From: Rubellimicrobium thermophilum DSM 16684
Lineage (GTDB): Bacteria > Pseudomonadota > Alphaproteobacteria > Rhodobacterales > Rhodobacteraceae
Length of the DNA: 64,000 nt
Direction: 5' to 3'
Assembly: GCF_000442315.1 (NCBI RefSeq)
Contig: NZ_KE557320.1
Coordinates: forward strand, 645,606-709,605
Shown here: in pieces, positions 1 through 7,348 of the stretch
Layout: each line of letters opens with the position of its first letter
Position numbering within the stretch: the first letter of the stretch is position 1
The notes under the pieces: generated by a model
The model's input: the letters and a program-made list of their open reading frames with translations, nothing else
Databases searched by the model: none
What the model was told of the DNA's origin: nothing
Made by a program: the position numbers and the translations under genes

Positions 1-316
1 CCAGTCGGTCGGTGGAGACCGGATCCGAGGTGGAACAGTCGATCACCAGCGATTCGCCTGACCGCAGGCCGGGAAGCAGGCCGCCGACCGTCTCCTCGAC
101 CTGGGGCGAGCCGGTCAGACAGAGCACCACCACATCGGATCGCTCGGCCAGCTCGGTCAGGGTTGCGGCCTCATGCGCGCCCCTGGCCACGAGGTCGTTC
201 ACCGCCTCGCGCCGCCGATGCGCGATCACCGTCAGGGGATGCCCCTTGGTCAGGATGTTGTGGGCCATCCCATGCCCCATGAGCCCCACGCCCACGAACC
301 CGACCCGCTCGGCCAT
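1..316 (-). CDS. NAD(P)-dependent beta-hydroxyacid dehydrogenase (3-hydroxyisobutyrate dehydrogenase family), partial
   Basis: The N-terminal ~105 residues of a beta-hydroxyacid dehydrogenase; the rest lies beyond the left edge of the window. The start ATG at 316 opens with MAERVGFVGVGLMGHGMA, a Rossmann dinucleotide fold with the family's GxGxMG pattern. It continues to a VVVLCL strand and the family's DCSTSDP-type substrate-binding signature near residues 95-101. The family oxidises 3-hydroxyisobutyrate or reduces tartronate semialdehyde with NAD(P). It lies downstream of ocd on the same strand after a 218-bp gap, so it may or may not share its transcript. The substrate cannot be told from this fragment. 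A complete paralogue is at 43262-44143. Confidence 0.85.
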   Translation of the reverse strand, partial: MAERVGFVGVGLMGHGMAHNILTKGHPLTVIAHRRREAVNDLVARGAHEAATLTELAERSDVVVLCLTGSPQVEETVGGLLPGLRSGESLVIDCSTSDPVSTDRL

Positions 317-407
317 GCCATCCTCCCTCTGTTCCTCGGCGGGGATCATGAGGGCACGGCGCGGGAAAGGACAGACCGGCCATGGGGGCGGCTGTCGTCA
401 ACGGTTT

Positions 408-422
408 CTTAACCTTTTCATG
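408..422. repeat. 15-nt AT-rich motif, copy 1
   Basis: CTTAACCTTTTCATG, found again without mismatch at 22167-22181. It sits in the 218-bp gap between ocd and the dehydrogenase at the left edge. On the minus strand it is upstream of the dehydrogenase start, where a promoter or regulator site could be. The TTAACC core resembles a CtrA half-site, but the second half-site is absent. Its function is unknown. Confidence 0.35.
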
Positions 423-534
423 CGATGACAGGGGCAGGGCGGTGCAATCCGCGATTCGCCCGCCGATTCATCCGCAGCCTTTTCAGAAGGGAGGGGCCGT
501 CATGACTGTCGCATCGCCGGCCCCTTGCCGGTTC

Positions 535-1626
535 TCAGGGTCTTGCCCGCATCAGCATGCCGAACAGGTCGCGCGGATCGTCGGGATCCGCGATCATGTC
601 GAGCCGGTCGTAGAGGCCTGTCTCCATCGCCCTGGCCCGCACATAGACGAGGGCCGAGAAATCCTCGATCGCGAATCCCACGCTGTCGAACAGCGTGATG
701 GCATCGCGCGACCGCCGTCCCGGCTTGCGTCCGGCGATGACCTCCCACAGCTCCGTCACGGGGTGATCGGGGGGAAGCTGCTGGATCTCGCCCTCGATCC
801 GTGTCTGCGGCGGATACTCCACGAAGATGTCGGATCGCAGCAGGATCTCCCGCGCAAGCTCGGTCTTGCCGGGGCTGTCACCGCCGACGGCATTGATATG
901 GATGCCGGGGCCGACCATGTTGTCGCTCAGGATCGTGGCGAACTTCTTGTCTGCGGTCACGGTGGTGACGATCTGGGCACCCAGGATGGCCTCTTCGGCG
1001 CTGGCGCAGGGGATGACGCGCAGATCCCGGTTCCGAAGGTTGCGCACGGCCTTGTCGGTGGCGGCGGGGTCGATGTCCCACAGGCGCACTTCCTCGATGC
1101 CGAGCAGGGCCCTGAAGGCCAGGCACTGGAACTCGCATTGCGCGCCGTTGCCGATCACCGCCATGACCTTCGACCCTTCGGGGGCCAGGTGCCGGGCGGC
1201 CAGGGCGGACATCGCCGCGGTGCGCAGTGCGGTCAGGATCGTCATTTCGGACAGCAGCACCGGATAGCCCGTGTGCATGTCGGCCAGCAGCCCGAAGGCC
1301 GTCACCGTCTGCAGGCCAGAGCGGCTGTTGATCGGGTGTCCGTTGACATATTTGAAGCCATAGACCTCGCCGTCCGTGGTCGGCATGAGCTCGATCACGC
1401 CTTCTGCCGAATGGGCGGGGATGCGTTCGCGCTTCTCGAAGCTCTCCCAGCGGCGGAAATCGTGCTCGATCGCCTCGGCCAGGTCCCGCAGCATCGTCTC
1501 GAGGCCGATGCGATGGACAAGGCGCATCATGTTCTCGACGCTGACAAAGGGGATCAGCGCCTTGTCGGAGGGGGCGGGGCGGTCGGTCTGCGGGGCGGCG
1601 GCGGGCATGGGCTGGTGCATCGTCAT
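535..1626 (-). CDS. ocd: ornithine cyclodeaminase
   Basis: Converts L-ornithine to L-proline and ammonia with bound NAD+, the second step of arginine catabolism by the arginase/OCD route. The 363 residues fit the family (about 350). Visible signatures are the nucleotide-binding VIGNGAQ at about 157-163 and GGDSPGKTEL at about 248-257, whose Asp250 matches the catalytic aspartate of characterised OCDs. FKYVNGHP at 91-98 is the usual substrate-binding stretch. It starts 15 bp after the arginase stop on the same strand, so the two form an operon that degrades arginine through ornithine to proline. A related lysine or mu-crystallin-type activity is possible, but the arginase neighbour favours ornithine. 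Confidence 0.93.
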   Translation of the reverse strand: MTMHQPMPAAAPQTDRPAPSDKALIPFVSVENMMRLVHRIGLETMLRDLAEAIEHDFRRWESFEKRERIPAHSAEGVIELMPTTDGEVYGFKYVNGHPINSRSGLQTVTAFGLLADMHTGYPVLLSEMTILTALRTAAMSALAARHLAPEGSKVMAVIGNGAQCEFQCLAFRALLGIEEVRLWDIDPAATDKAVRNLRNRDLRVIPCASAEEAILGAQIVTTVTADKKFATILSDNMVGPGIHINAVGGDSPGKTELAREILLRSDIFVEYPPQTRIEGEIQQLPPDHPVTELWEVIAGRKPGRRSRDAITLFDSVGFAIEDFSALVYVRARAMETGLYDRLDMIADPDDPRDLFGMLMRARP

Positions 1627-1641
1627 GCGTCTCTCCGGCTG

Positions 1642-2574
1642 TCAGGCGTGGGATCGGGTGGGGCGGTCGAAGATGCGCCGCCCGAACAGCGATGCGGCCA
1701 GGTCCACCATCACGCCGGCGGTCCGCCCGCGTTCGTCGAGGAAGGGGTTCAGCTCCACGAGATCGAGCGAGGTCACAAGGCCCGAATCGCAGAGCATTTC
1801 CATCACCAGATGGGCTTCGCGCAGGGTGGCTCCGCCGGGCACGGTGGTGCCGACGGCCGGGGCGATGGCGGGGTCGAGGAAATCGACATCGAGCGAGACA
1901 TGAAGCATGCCGTTGGCGGCTTCGACGCGCGTCAGGAATTCGGCCAGGGGCGCGCGGATGCCATGTTCGTCGATATGGCGCATGTCGTACAGATGCACCT
2001 CGGTTTCCCGAAGGGCCTCGCGTTCGCCCGGATCGACCGAACGGATGCCGATCATGCAGACTTGGCGCATGGGCAGGGGGGCGGGCATGGCCGGAAAGGC
2101 CTCGAACCCCTCGCGTCCGGCCAGATAGGCGACGGACACCCCGTGGAGATTGCCCGAGGCGGTCGTCAGGGGGGTGTGGAAATCGGTATGCGCATCGAGC
2201 CACAGCAGGAAGAGCGGCCGGCCCGCTTCGGCGGCATGGGCGGCAACACCCGCGACCGAACCCATCGACAGCGCATGATCGCCGCCGAGGAAGACGGGAA
2301 AGCCTTGTGCCGCCGCTTCCTTTCCGGCCCGCATCAGGGCGGCGGTCCAGCCCACCGTCTCGGGCAGGCCGAAGAGATGGGGGTCTTCGGGCAGGTCGAC
2401 CGGATCGGGGCAGAGATTGCCCAGATCCTTCACGCGATGGCCGAGGGATTCCAGGGCTTCGGCCAGGCCGGCCACGCGGAAGGCGTCGGGCCCCATCAGG
2501 CAGCCGCGGCGGCGTTTGCCGCTGTCCACCGGGGCGCCGATCAGGATGATGTCATGTTCGCTCATGGCTGGCAT
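1642..2574 (-). CDS. rocF: arginase
   Basis: Hydrolyses L-arginine to L-ornithine and urea with a binuclear Mn2+ centre. All metal-binding motifs are present: GGDH (97-100), DAHTDFH (127-133) and SLDVDFLDP (227-235). NLHG at 142-145 lies in the substrate loop. Length (310 aa) is typical. The ORF begins MPAMSEHD, so Met4 at 2565 is an equally good start. Ornithine cyclodeaminase follows 15 bp downstream, and an Lrp/AsnC-type regulator is divergent, 79 bp away, and probably controls the pair in response to an amino acid. Agmatinase is the main alternative; the OCD partner argues for arginase. Confidence 0.93.
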   Translation of the reverse strand: MPAMSEHDIILIGAPVDSGKRRRGCLMGPDAFRVAGLAEALESLGHRVKDLGNLCPDPVDLPEDPHLFGLPETVGWTAALMRAGKEAAAQGFPVFLGGDHALSMGSVAGVAAHAAEAGRPLFLLWLDAHTDFHTPLTTASGNLHGVSVAYLAGREGFEAFPAMPAPLPMRQVCMIGIRSVDPGEREALRETEVHLYDMRHIDEHGIRAPLAEFLTRVEAANGMLHVSLDVDFLDPAIAPAVGTTVPGGATLREAHLVMEMLCDSGLVTSLDLVELNPFLDERGRTAGVMVDLAASLFGRRIFDRPTRSHA

Positions 2575-2653
2575 CGCTCGGCCAAAGCGGTGGCAGACGG
2601 AAGCCCGGAATTCGTGCAGAATGGCGATGAATTGATCGAATCGGTCAACCGAA

Positions 2654-3091
2654 ATGGACGAACTGGATCATCGCCTCATTGCCGCCCTGCGTCGGGACGG
2701 GCGGGCCTCGCTGTCGGATCTGGCCCACCATCTGGGGGTGACGCGGACGACCGTGCGGATGAGGCTCAACCGTCTTGTGACATCTGGAGAGATCGCGGGC
2801 TTCACGGTCCTGACGCGGTCGGATGTGGCACAGGCTCCGGTGCGCGGGCTGATGATGCTGCAGGTGGAGGGGCGCTGGACCGATCGGGTGATGGCGCGTC
2901 TTTCCGGCATCCCGGAGGTGACGGCATTCCACACGACGAATGGCACATGGGACCTGATTGCCGAGGTGGCGGCCGACAGTCTCGAGGGCTTCGATCAGGC
3001 GCTCTTCGCCATCCGCCGGATCGAGGGTGTGGCGCGGAGCGAGACGAATCTGCTTCTCTCGACGCGCCGCCCGGTCAGGCGGCCGGTCTGA
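2654..3091 (+). CDS. Lrp/AsnC-family transcriptional regulator
   Basis: A 145-residue Lrp/AsnC protein. An N-terminal winged helix-turn-helix (about 1-55, with LSDLAHHLGVTRTTVRMRL) is followed by a ligand-sensing RAM/AsnC domain (about 65-140). Members sense amino acids and often regulate the adjacent divergent operon. Here that operon is arginase-ocd, so arginine or ornithine is the likely effector, by inference from position. The start ATG lies 79 bp from the arginase start, leaving a compact shared promoter region. Length matches the family (about 150 aa). Nothing is unusual in the sequence. Confidence 0.9.
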   Translation: MDELDHRLIAALRRDGRASLSDLAHHLGVTRTTVRMRLNRLVTSGEIAGFTVLTRSDVAQAPVRGLMMLQVEGRWTDRVMARLSGIPEVTAFHTTNGTWDLIAEVAADSLEGFDQALFAIRRIEGVARSETNLLLSTRRPVRRPV

Positions 3092-3094
3092 GGG

Positions 3095-3565
3095 TCAGCC
3101 GCGGCGCGAGGCGCGGATGGCCAGGATCCAAAGGACAACGAGGCCGAGCGACAGCACCGCGCTCCAGGAGGCCATCGACAGGCCCAGCCATTCCCAGGAG
3201 ACCTGGTCGCACATCACGGCCCGGTCTCCCTCGAGCGAGAGCAGCTCGGCCCCGGACATTCCGCCCAGGCCTCCGCCTGCGGTGCAGGCTGTCTGGATAT
3301 CCCACCAGTCGCGCTCCACCCCCGTATGCATCAGGCCCAGCGCTGCGGTCGTCAGCGCCGCCAGGGCGCCCAGAAGGGGGAAGGCCGGCCCCCGCACCGC
3401 CAGCGCCACGAGGCCCGCCGCCACGGCGACGAAATGGGGATAGCGTTGCCACCAGCACATCGGGCAGGGGGGGTAGCCCTGCCATTGCCAGTACCAGGCC
3501 CCCGCCAGAAGCGCCGCCGACCCGCCCGCGGCCAGAAGGAGAAGGAGGGTTCGGCTCACCGGCAT
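3095..3565 (-). CDS. dsbB: disulfide bond formation protein B (DsbB family)
   Basis: An inner-membrane quinone reductase that reoxidises periplasmic DsbA. The ATG at 3565 (MPVSRTLLLLL) gives 156 aa and four predicted membrane spans. Upstream in-frame codons are not hydrophobic and overlap the preceding intergenic region, so I reject the longer form. The first redox pair is CPMC in the YPPCPMCWWQRYPH segment (residues ~37-50). The second pair comes from the cysteines in QTACTAGG and AVMCDQVSW in the periplasmic loop. It converges on the Lrp-type gene with a 3-bp gap. Confidence 0.9.
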   Translation of the reverse strand: MPVSRTLLLLLAAGGSAALLAGAWYWQWQGYPPCPMCWWQRYPHFVAVAAGLVALAVRGPAFPLLGALAALTTAALGLMHTGVERDWWDIQTACTAGGGLGGMSGAELLSLEGDRAVMCDQVSWEWLGLSMASWSAVLSLGLVVLWILAIRASRRG

Positions 3566-3694
3566 GCTCCCTTGTGGATCCTTCGGGACGCTTGCGGAAG
3601 GAGGCCGCCGAAGGCAAGGGGTCAGGCATGGACCCGGCAGGCCGTTCACGGCGTTGTGGAGCCCGATGGACTGAACCTGTGACGGGGGGGCGCG

Positions 3695-4546
3695 ATGCGG
3701 TGGCAGGGACGACGGGGCAGCAGCCATATCGAGGACCGCCGCCGCATGGGTCCGCGCATGGGTCCGGGTGGGCGCGGCGTCTCACTTGGCGGAATCGGCG
3801 GGCTGGGCGCCGTGGCGGTCGTGCTCATCGGCCTGTTTCTCGGGGTGGACCTGACGCCGCTGCTCGATGGCGACACGACTGCCGGGCCCCCGCGCGAGAT
3901 CACGGCCGAAGACGATGCGATGGCCCGCTTCGTCTCTGTCACCCTGGCCGATACCGAGGAGGTCTGGGCCGAGATCTTTCGCGAGGATCTCGCCCTGACC
4001 TATGATCCGGTCACCCTCGTGCTGTTCGCGGGGGCGACACAGTCGGCCTGCGGGGGCGCGAGCCTGCAGACAGGTCCCTTCTATTGCCCGCAGGACAGGC
4101 GCATCTATCTCGACACGGACTTCTTCCGCATCATGGAGCGCCAGCTCGGCGCGGAAGGGGATTTCGCGGCCGCCTATGTCGTGGCACATGAGGTCGGCCA
4201 TCATGTGCAGGACGAGCTCGGGATCCTGGCCGAAGCCCGGCGCGGACGCCAGCAGGGGGCGGACAGCGCGGGGGTGAGGGTCGAACTGCAAGCGGACTGT
4301 TTCTCCGGCGTCTGGGCACGCAGGGCCGAATCCCGTTTCGGCAGTCTGGAGCCGGGCGATGTGGAGGAGGCCATGAATGCCGCAGCCCGGATCGGCGACG
4401 ATGTCCTGCAGCGCCGGTCAGGCGGTCCCGTGCGGCCCGAGACCTTCACCCATGGCACGAGCGAACAGCGTCAGCGCTGGTTCTGGACCGGGTATGAGGC
4501 CGGCGACATCCGCGCCTGCGACACGTTCCGCGCCGCGGCTCTCTGA
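3695..4546 (+). CDS. neutral zinc metallopeptidase (YpfJ family)
   Basis: A membrane-anchored member of the YpfJ 'putative neutral zinc metallopeptidase' family (283 aa). Features are a charged N-terminus (MRWQGRRGSSHIEDRR), one membrane span at about 32-50, and a zinc-binding HEVGHH motif at 165-170. The third ligand is probably the Glu in VELQADCFSG downstream. The family's cysteine pair (SACG, YCPQD) is present. Physiological substrates are not established. The gene stands alone, 44 bp upstream of tRNA-Leu. Confidence 0.9.
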   Translation: MRWQGRRGSSHIEDRRRMGPRMGPGGRGVSLGGIGGLGAVAVVLIGLFLGVDLTPLLDGDTTAGPPREITAEDDAMARFVSVTLADTEEVWAEIFREDLALTYDPVTLVLFAGATQSACGGASLQTGPFYCPQDRRIYLDTDFFRIMERQLGAEGDFAAAYVVAHEVGHHVQDELGILAEARRGRQQGADSAGVRVELQADCFSGVWARRAESRFGSLEPGDVEEAMNAAARIGDDVLQRRSGGPVRPETFTHGTSEQRQRWFWTGYEAGDIRACDTFRAAAL

Positions 4547-4590
4547 CCGTTTGACGGCCCGGCGAGGGGGGACTAGAGGCTGGCACGGCA

Positions 4591-4676
4591 GCCGGTGTGG
4601 CGGAATGGCAGACGCAGCGGATTCAAAATCCGTCGCCCCCAGGGGCATGAGAGTTCGAGTCTCTCCACCGGCACCA
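4591..4676 (+). tRNA. tRNA-Leu (anticodon CAA)
   Basis: An 86-nt class II tRNA. The acceptor stem GCCGGTG (4591-4597) pairs with CACCGGC (4666-4672), followed by discriminator A4673 and an encoded CCA (4674-4676). The anticodon arm is GCGGA-TTCAAAA-TCCGT, giving CAA, which reads UUG. A long variable arm (cgcccccaggggcat) and the TTCGAGTCT T-loop are present. All stems read without mismatch by eye. Confidence 0.96.
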
Positions 4677-4680
4677 GCCA

Positions 4681-4752
4681 CCGGCATCGGGGGACCGGCT
4701 TCCCCCCGGCCGGATGCGGGATCCGCAGGCTTGGCAGGGGCCCCGATGCCGG
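4681..4752. repeat. 12-bp perfect inverted repeat between tRNA-Leu and trkH
   Basis: CCGGCATCGGGG (4681-4692) is an exact reverse complement of CCCCGATGCCGG (4741-4752), with 48 nt between. The left arm begins 4 nt after the tRNA 3' end and the right arm ends 19 nt before the trkH start. A smaller hairpin TGCGG-GAT-CCGCA sits inside. It could fold in the trkH leader and hide or expose its ribosome-binding site (GGAGG near 4758), or act as the tRNA terminator. There is no T-run, so a simple intrinsic terminator is unlikely. Confidence 0.6.
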
Positions 4753-4771
4753 ATTGCGGAGGCCTCCCGTG

Positions 4772-6132
4772 ATGGAGGTGGATCGCCTCGCGGGGATCGG
4801 TCGGGCCGGGCGGCTGGCTCATCCGGCCAGGGTCATCCCGATGACCTTTCTCCTGGCCATCGCGCTGGGCACGGCACTGCTGATGCTGCCTGCGGCAAAG
4901 GCGGGGAAGGGGGCGCACCCCTCATGACGGCGCTCTTCACGGCCACTTCGGCCGTGTGCATCACCGGCCTCATCGTCGTGGATACCGCGACCTACTGGAG
5001 CCCCTTCGGCCAGGTCGTGATCTTCGGACTGTTCCAGATTGGCGGCTTCGGGATCATGACAGGGGCGACGCTGCTCGGCCTTCTGGTCAGCCGCCGCCTG
5101 CGGTTGAGTCAGCGGCGAATCGTCCAGGCCGAGACCCGCAGCCTGACCCCTGCCGATGTCCGCGGAGTCATGGGGGTGCTGCTGCTGGTCACGCTCTCGG
5201 TCGAGCTCGTCGTCATGGGCGTCCTCGCCCTGCGGTTCCGCTTCTCCTACGGAGAGCCCTGGGGCATCGCCCTCTGGCACGGACTGTTCCATGCCGCCTC
5301 GGCCTTCAACAATGCGGGCTTCTCCCTCTACCCCGACAGCCTCATGCGCTTTGCGCTGGACCCGGTCGTGCTGGTCCCGGTCATGCTGGCCGTGATCCTC
5401 GGCGGCATCGGGTTTCCCGTCATCCATGAACTGCGCCAGGAATGGCGCACTCCCGGCCTGTGGTCGATCCATGCCAAGATCACCCTCTTCGGCACGGCGA
5501 TCCTTCTGCCTCTCGGCTTTGCGGGCATCGCGATCCTCGAATGGAACAACGGGCGGACCCTGGGGGATCTGCCCGCGTGGGGCCGGGCGCTGGGGGCGCT
5601 GTTCCATTCGGTGATGACCCGCAGCGGTGGCTTCAACAGCTTCGATACGGGGGCGCTGCGTGCCGAAAGCCTTCTGCTCAGCGACATGCTGATGTTCGTG
5701 GGCGGCGGCAGTGCGGGGACGGCCGGTGGCATCAAGATCACAACCGTCTTCCTGCTGGGCTTTGTCGTCTGGTCCGAGATCCGCGGCCATTCCGAGGCGT
5801 CTGCCTTCAATCGCAGCATCAGCCCCGAGGTGCAGCGGCAGGCCCTGACCATCGCGCTGCTGGCCGCCATGCTTGTCAGCCTGTCGACACTCGCCCTGCT
5901 GTCGCTGACACCCTTTCCGCTCGACCGCGTGCTGTTCGAGGTCCTGTCGGCGGCCGCGACGGTGGGGCTGTCCACCGGCATCACGGATGATCTGCCCCCG
6001 TCCGGCCAGCTCATCCTGATCGGCTTGATGTTCGTCGGACGCGTCAGCACGATCACGCTGGCGGCGGGGCTTGCGCTGCGGACCCGCAAGCGGCTTTACC
6101 GGTTCCCGGAGGAGCGCCCGATTGTTGGCTAG
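4772..6132 (+). CDS. trkH: TrkH/KtrB-family potassium uptake channel subunit (frameshifted)
   Basis: K+-translocating membrane subunit. The best start is ATG 4772, preceded by GGAGG. The first frame gives MEVDRLAGIGRAGRLAHPAR and the first membrane helix FLLAIALGTALLMLPAA, then stops at 4924-4926. The family sequence resumes one frame over with MTALFTATSAVCITGL, the first selectivity-filter loop. Adding one G to the run 4909-4913 joins both parts as AGKGGAPLMTALF. Further pore loops (AASAFNNAGFS, TRSGGFNSFD, AATVGLSTGI) and about eight helices follow, for ~453 aa. The 3' end overlaps the trkA start. Alternatively translation starts at ATG 4924 without the first helix, which would be abnormal for the family. 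Confidence 0.85.
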
Positions 6133-6802
6133 ACTGTTTACTCCGCAAGGCGACAGCGTTGTCGTCATCGGGCTCGGCCGGTTCGGCAGTGCGGTGGCCG
6201 AATCGCTCGTCCGGCTGGGCCATGACGTGCTCTGCATCGACTCGGATCCGGCGATCGTACAGGACTGGAGCGACCGCCTGGCCCATGTCGTCCAGGCCGA
6301 CAGCTGCAATCCCGATGCGCTGCGCCAACTGGGCGTGGCGGAGTTCCAGCATGCCGTGGTCGGCATCGGCATCAACATCGAATCGAGCGTCCTGACGACG
6401 CTGGCACTCAGCGAACTGGGCGTGCCGGATATCTGGGCCAAGGCCGTCACCCGCAATCACGGACGCATCCTCGAACGCACCGGGGCGCATCACGTCGTCT
6501 TTCCCGAGGCTGCGATGGGCGAGAGGGTGGCCCATCTGGTCACCGGCAAGATGATCGACTTCATCGAGTTCGACGACGATTTCGCCATCGTCAAGACACG
6601 GGCCCCGCGCGAGGCGGTCGGCCGCACCCTGGCCGAATCCGCGCTGCGGACCCGCTACGGGATCACCATCGTCGGGGTGAAGCGACCCGGTCTCGACTTT
6701 GCCTATGCCCGGCCCGAGACCGTGATCCTCGAAGGAGACCTCCTCATTGTCTCGGGTCAGACGGCGGCTGTGGAGCGCTTTGCCGCCATGGCGCCGGGCT
6801 GA
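6122..6802 (+). CDS. trkA: TrkA/KtrA-family potassium channel gating protein
   Basis: Cytoplasmic RCK protein that gates the TrkH/KtrB pore. The N-terminal RCK_N Rossmann domain shows VVVIGLGRFGSAVAESL and, at the end of the second strand, CIDSD, expected for nucleotide binding. A RCK_C domain follows from about residue 140. No ATG fits; TTG at 6122 (or 6125) has GGAGGA about 10 bases upstream and gives 226 aa, the usual KtrA length. It overlaps the trkH stop by 11 bp, so translation is probably coupled. The single RCK unit (rather than the two of E. coli TrkA) makes this a Ktr-like pair. Confidence 0.88.
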   Translation: MLARLFTPQGDSVVVIGLGRFGSAVAESLVRLGHDVLCIDSDPAIVQDWSDRLAHVVQADSCNPDALRQLGVAEFQHAVVGIGINIESSVLTTLALSELGVPDIWAKAVTRNHGRILERTGAHHVVFPEAAMGERVAHLVTGKMIDFIEFDDDFAIVKTRAPREAVGRTLAESALRTRYGITIVGVKRPGLDFAYARPETVILEGDLLIVSGQTAAVERFAAMAPG

Positions 6803-7348
6803 GATCGCACCGGGCGGAGCCGTCTTCATCCCCTGATTCGTCCGCCCGCCGCCTGTCGTCGTGGCGGCGCCGGCGACAGCGCTGCCCAAACAGGCCGATT
6901 GATATCAACCCGGTGACAACCCCGGGAGCTGTCCCGCGCCGCATGCTGCCCCGAGGGAGGGCGAGGCGGAACAGGGCACTCTTTCCTGTTTGCGGACAAA
7001 CTCGCGCAAGAGGCGAGAAAGAGCGACCCTGGCGTGTCCATTGCTGCAAAGTCGGAAACGATGCCCGATGCGTCCTCTCCGGGAAGGGGGCGGGGATGCC
7101 CCATTCCTGCCCCAATCGTGCCGGGTTCCGGACGCCTGCCGAACATTTTTTCCTTCTTTCTCCACCTTCTTGCCTTTATTGATAGGGGAGGCCCATCTGG
7201 GGGGCTTCGATGGCTGCGGGGGCAGCCAGACGGCGGTATCCGCCGGGAAGGGAGATGCGGGCAGGGCGGGCAGACAGTCCGCTTCTGCACTGTCGGTCTG
7301 CATGCGCAGGCATGCGGGCGGACCTGTTTGGGTCAGAGGAGTCGGCAG
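6803..7348. other. 546-bp intergenic region upstream of the RTX-Hint gene
   Basis: No convincing gene is present. It holds a 10-bp palindrome TTGATATCAA (6899-6908) and a pyrimidine-rich stretch at about 7146-7180 that contrasts with the GC-rich surroundings. An ATG extension of the RTX gene from 7034 reads through this stretch but has the character of non-coding sequence. It probably contains the promoter of the RTX-Hint gene; I cannot pick out -35/-10 boxes with confidence. Confidence 0.4.

Noticed and set aside
382-4005. Open frame of 1207 codons on the plus strand
   Set aside because: It runs antisense through ocd and arginase and out of frame through the following genes; long spurious frames are normal in GC-rich DNA and no domain is recognisable.
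6899-6908. TTGATATCAA as an FNR/Crp-type site
   Set aside because: FNR sites need TTGAT-N4-ATCAA; here the half-sites abut.
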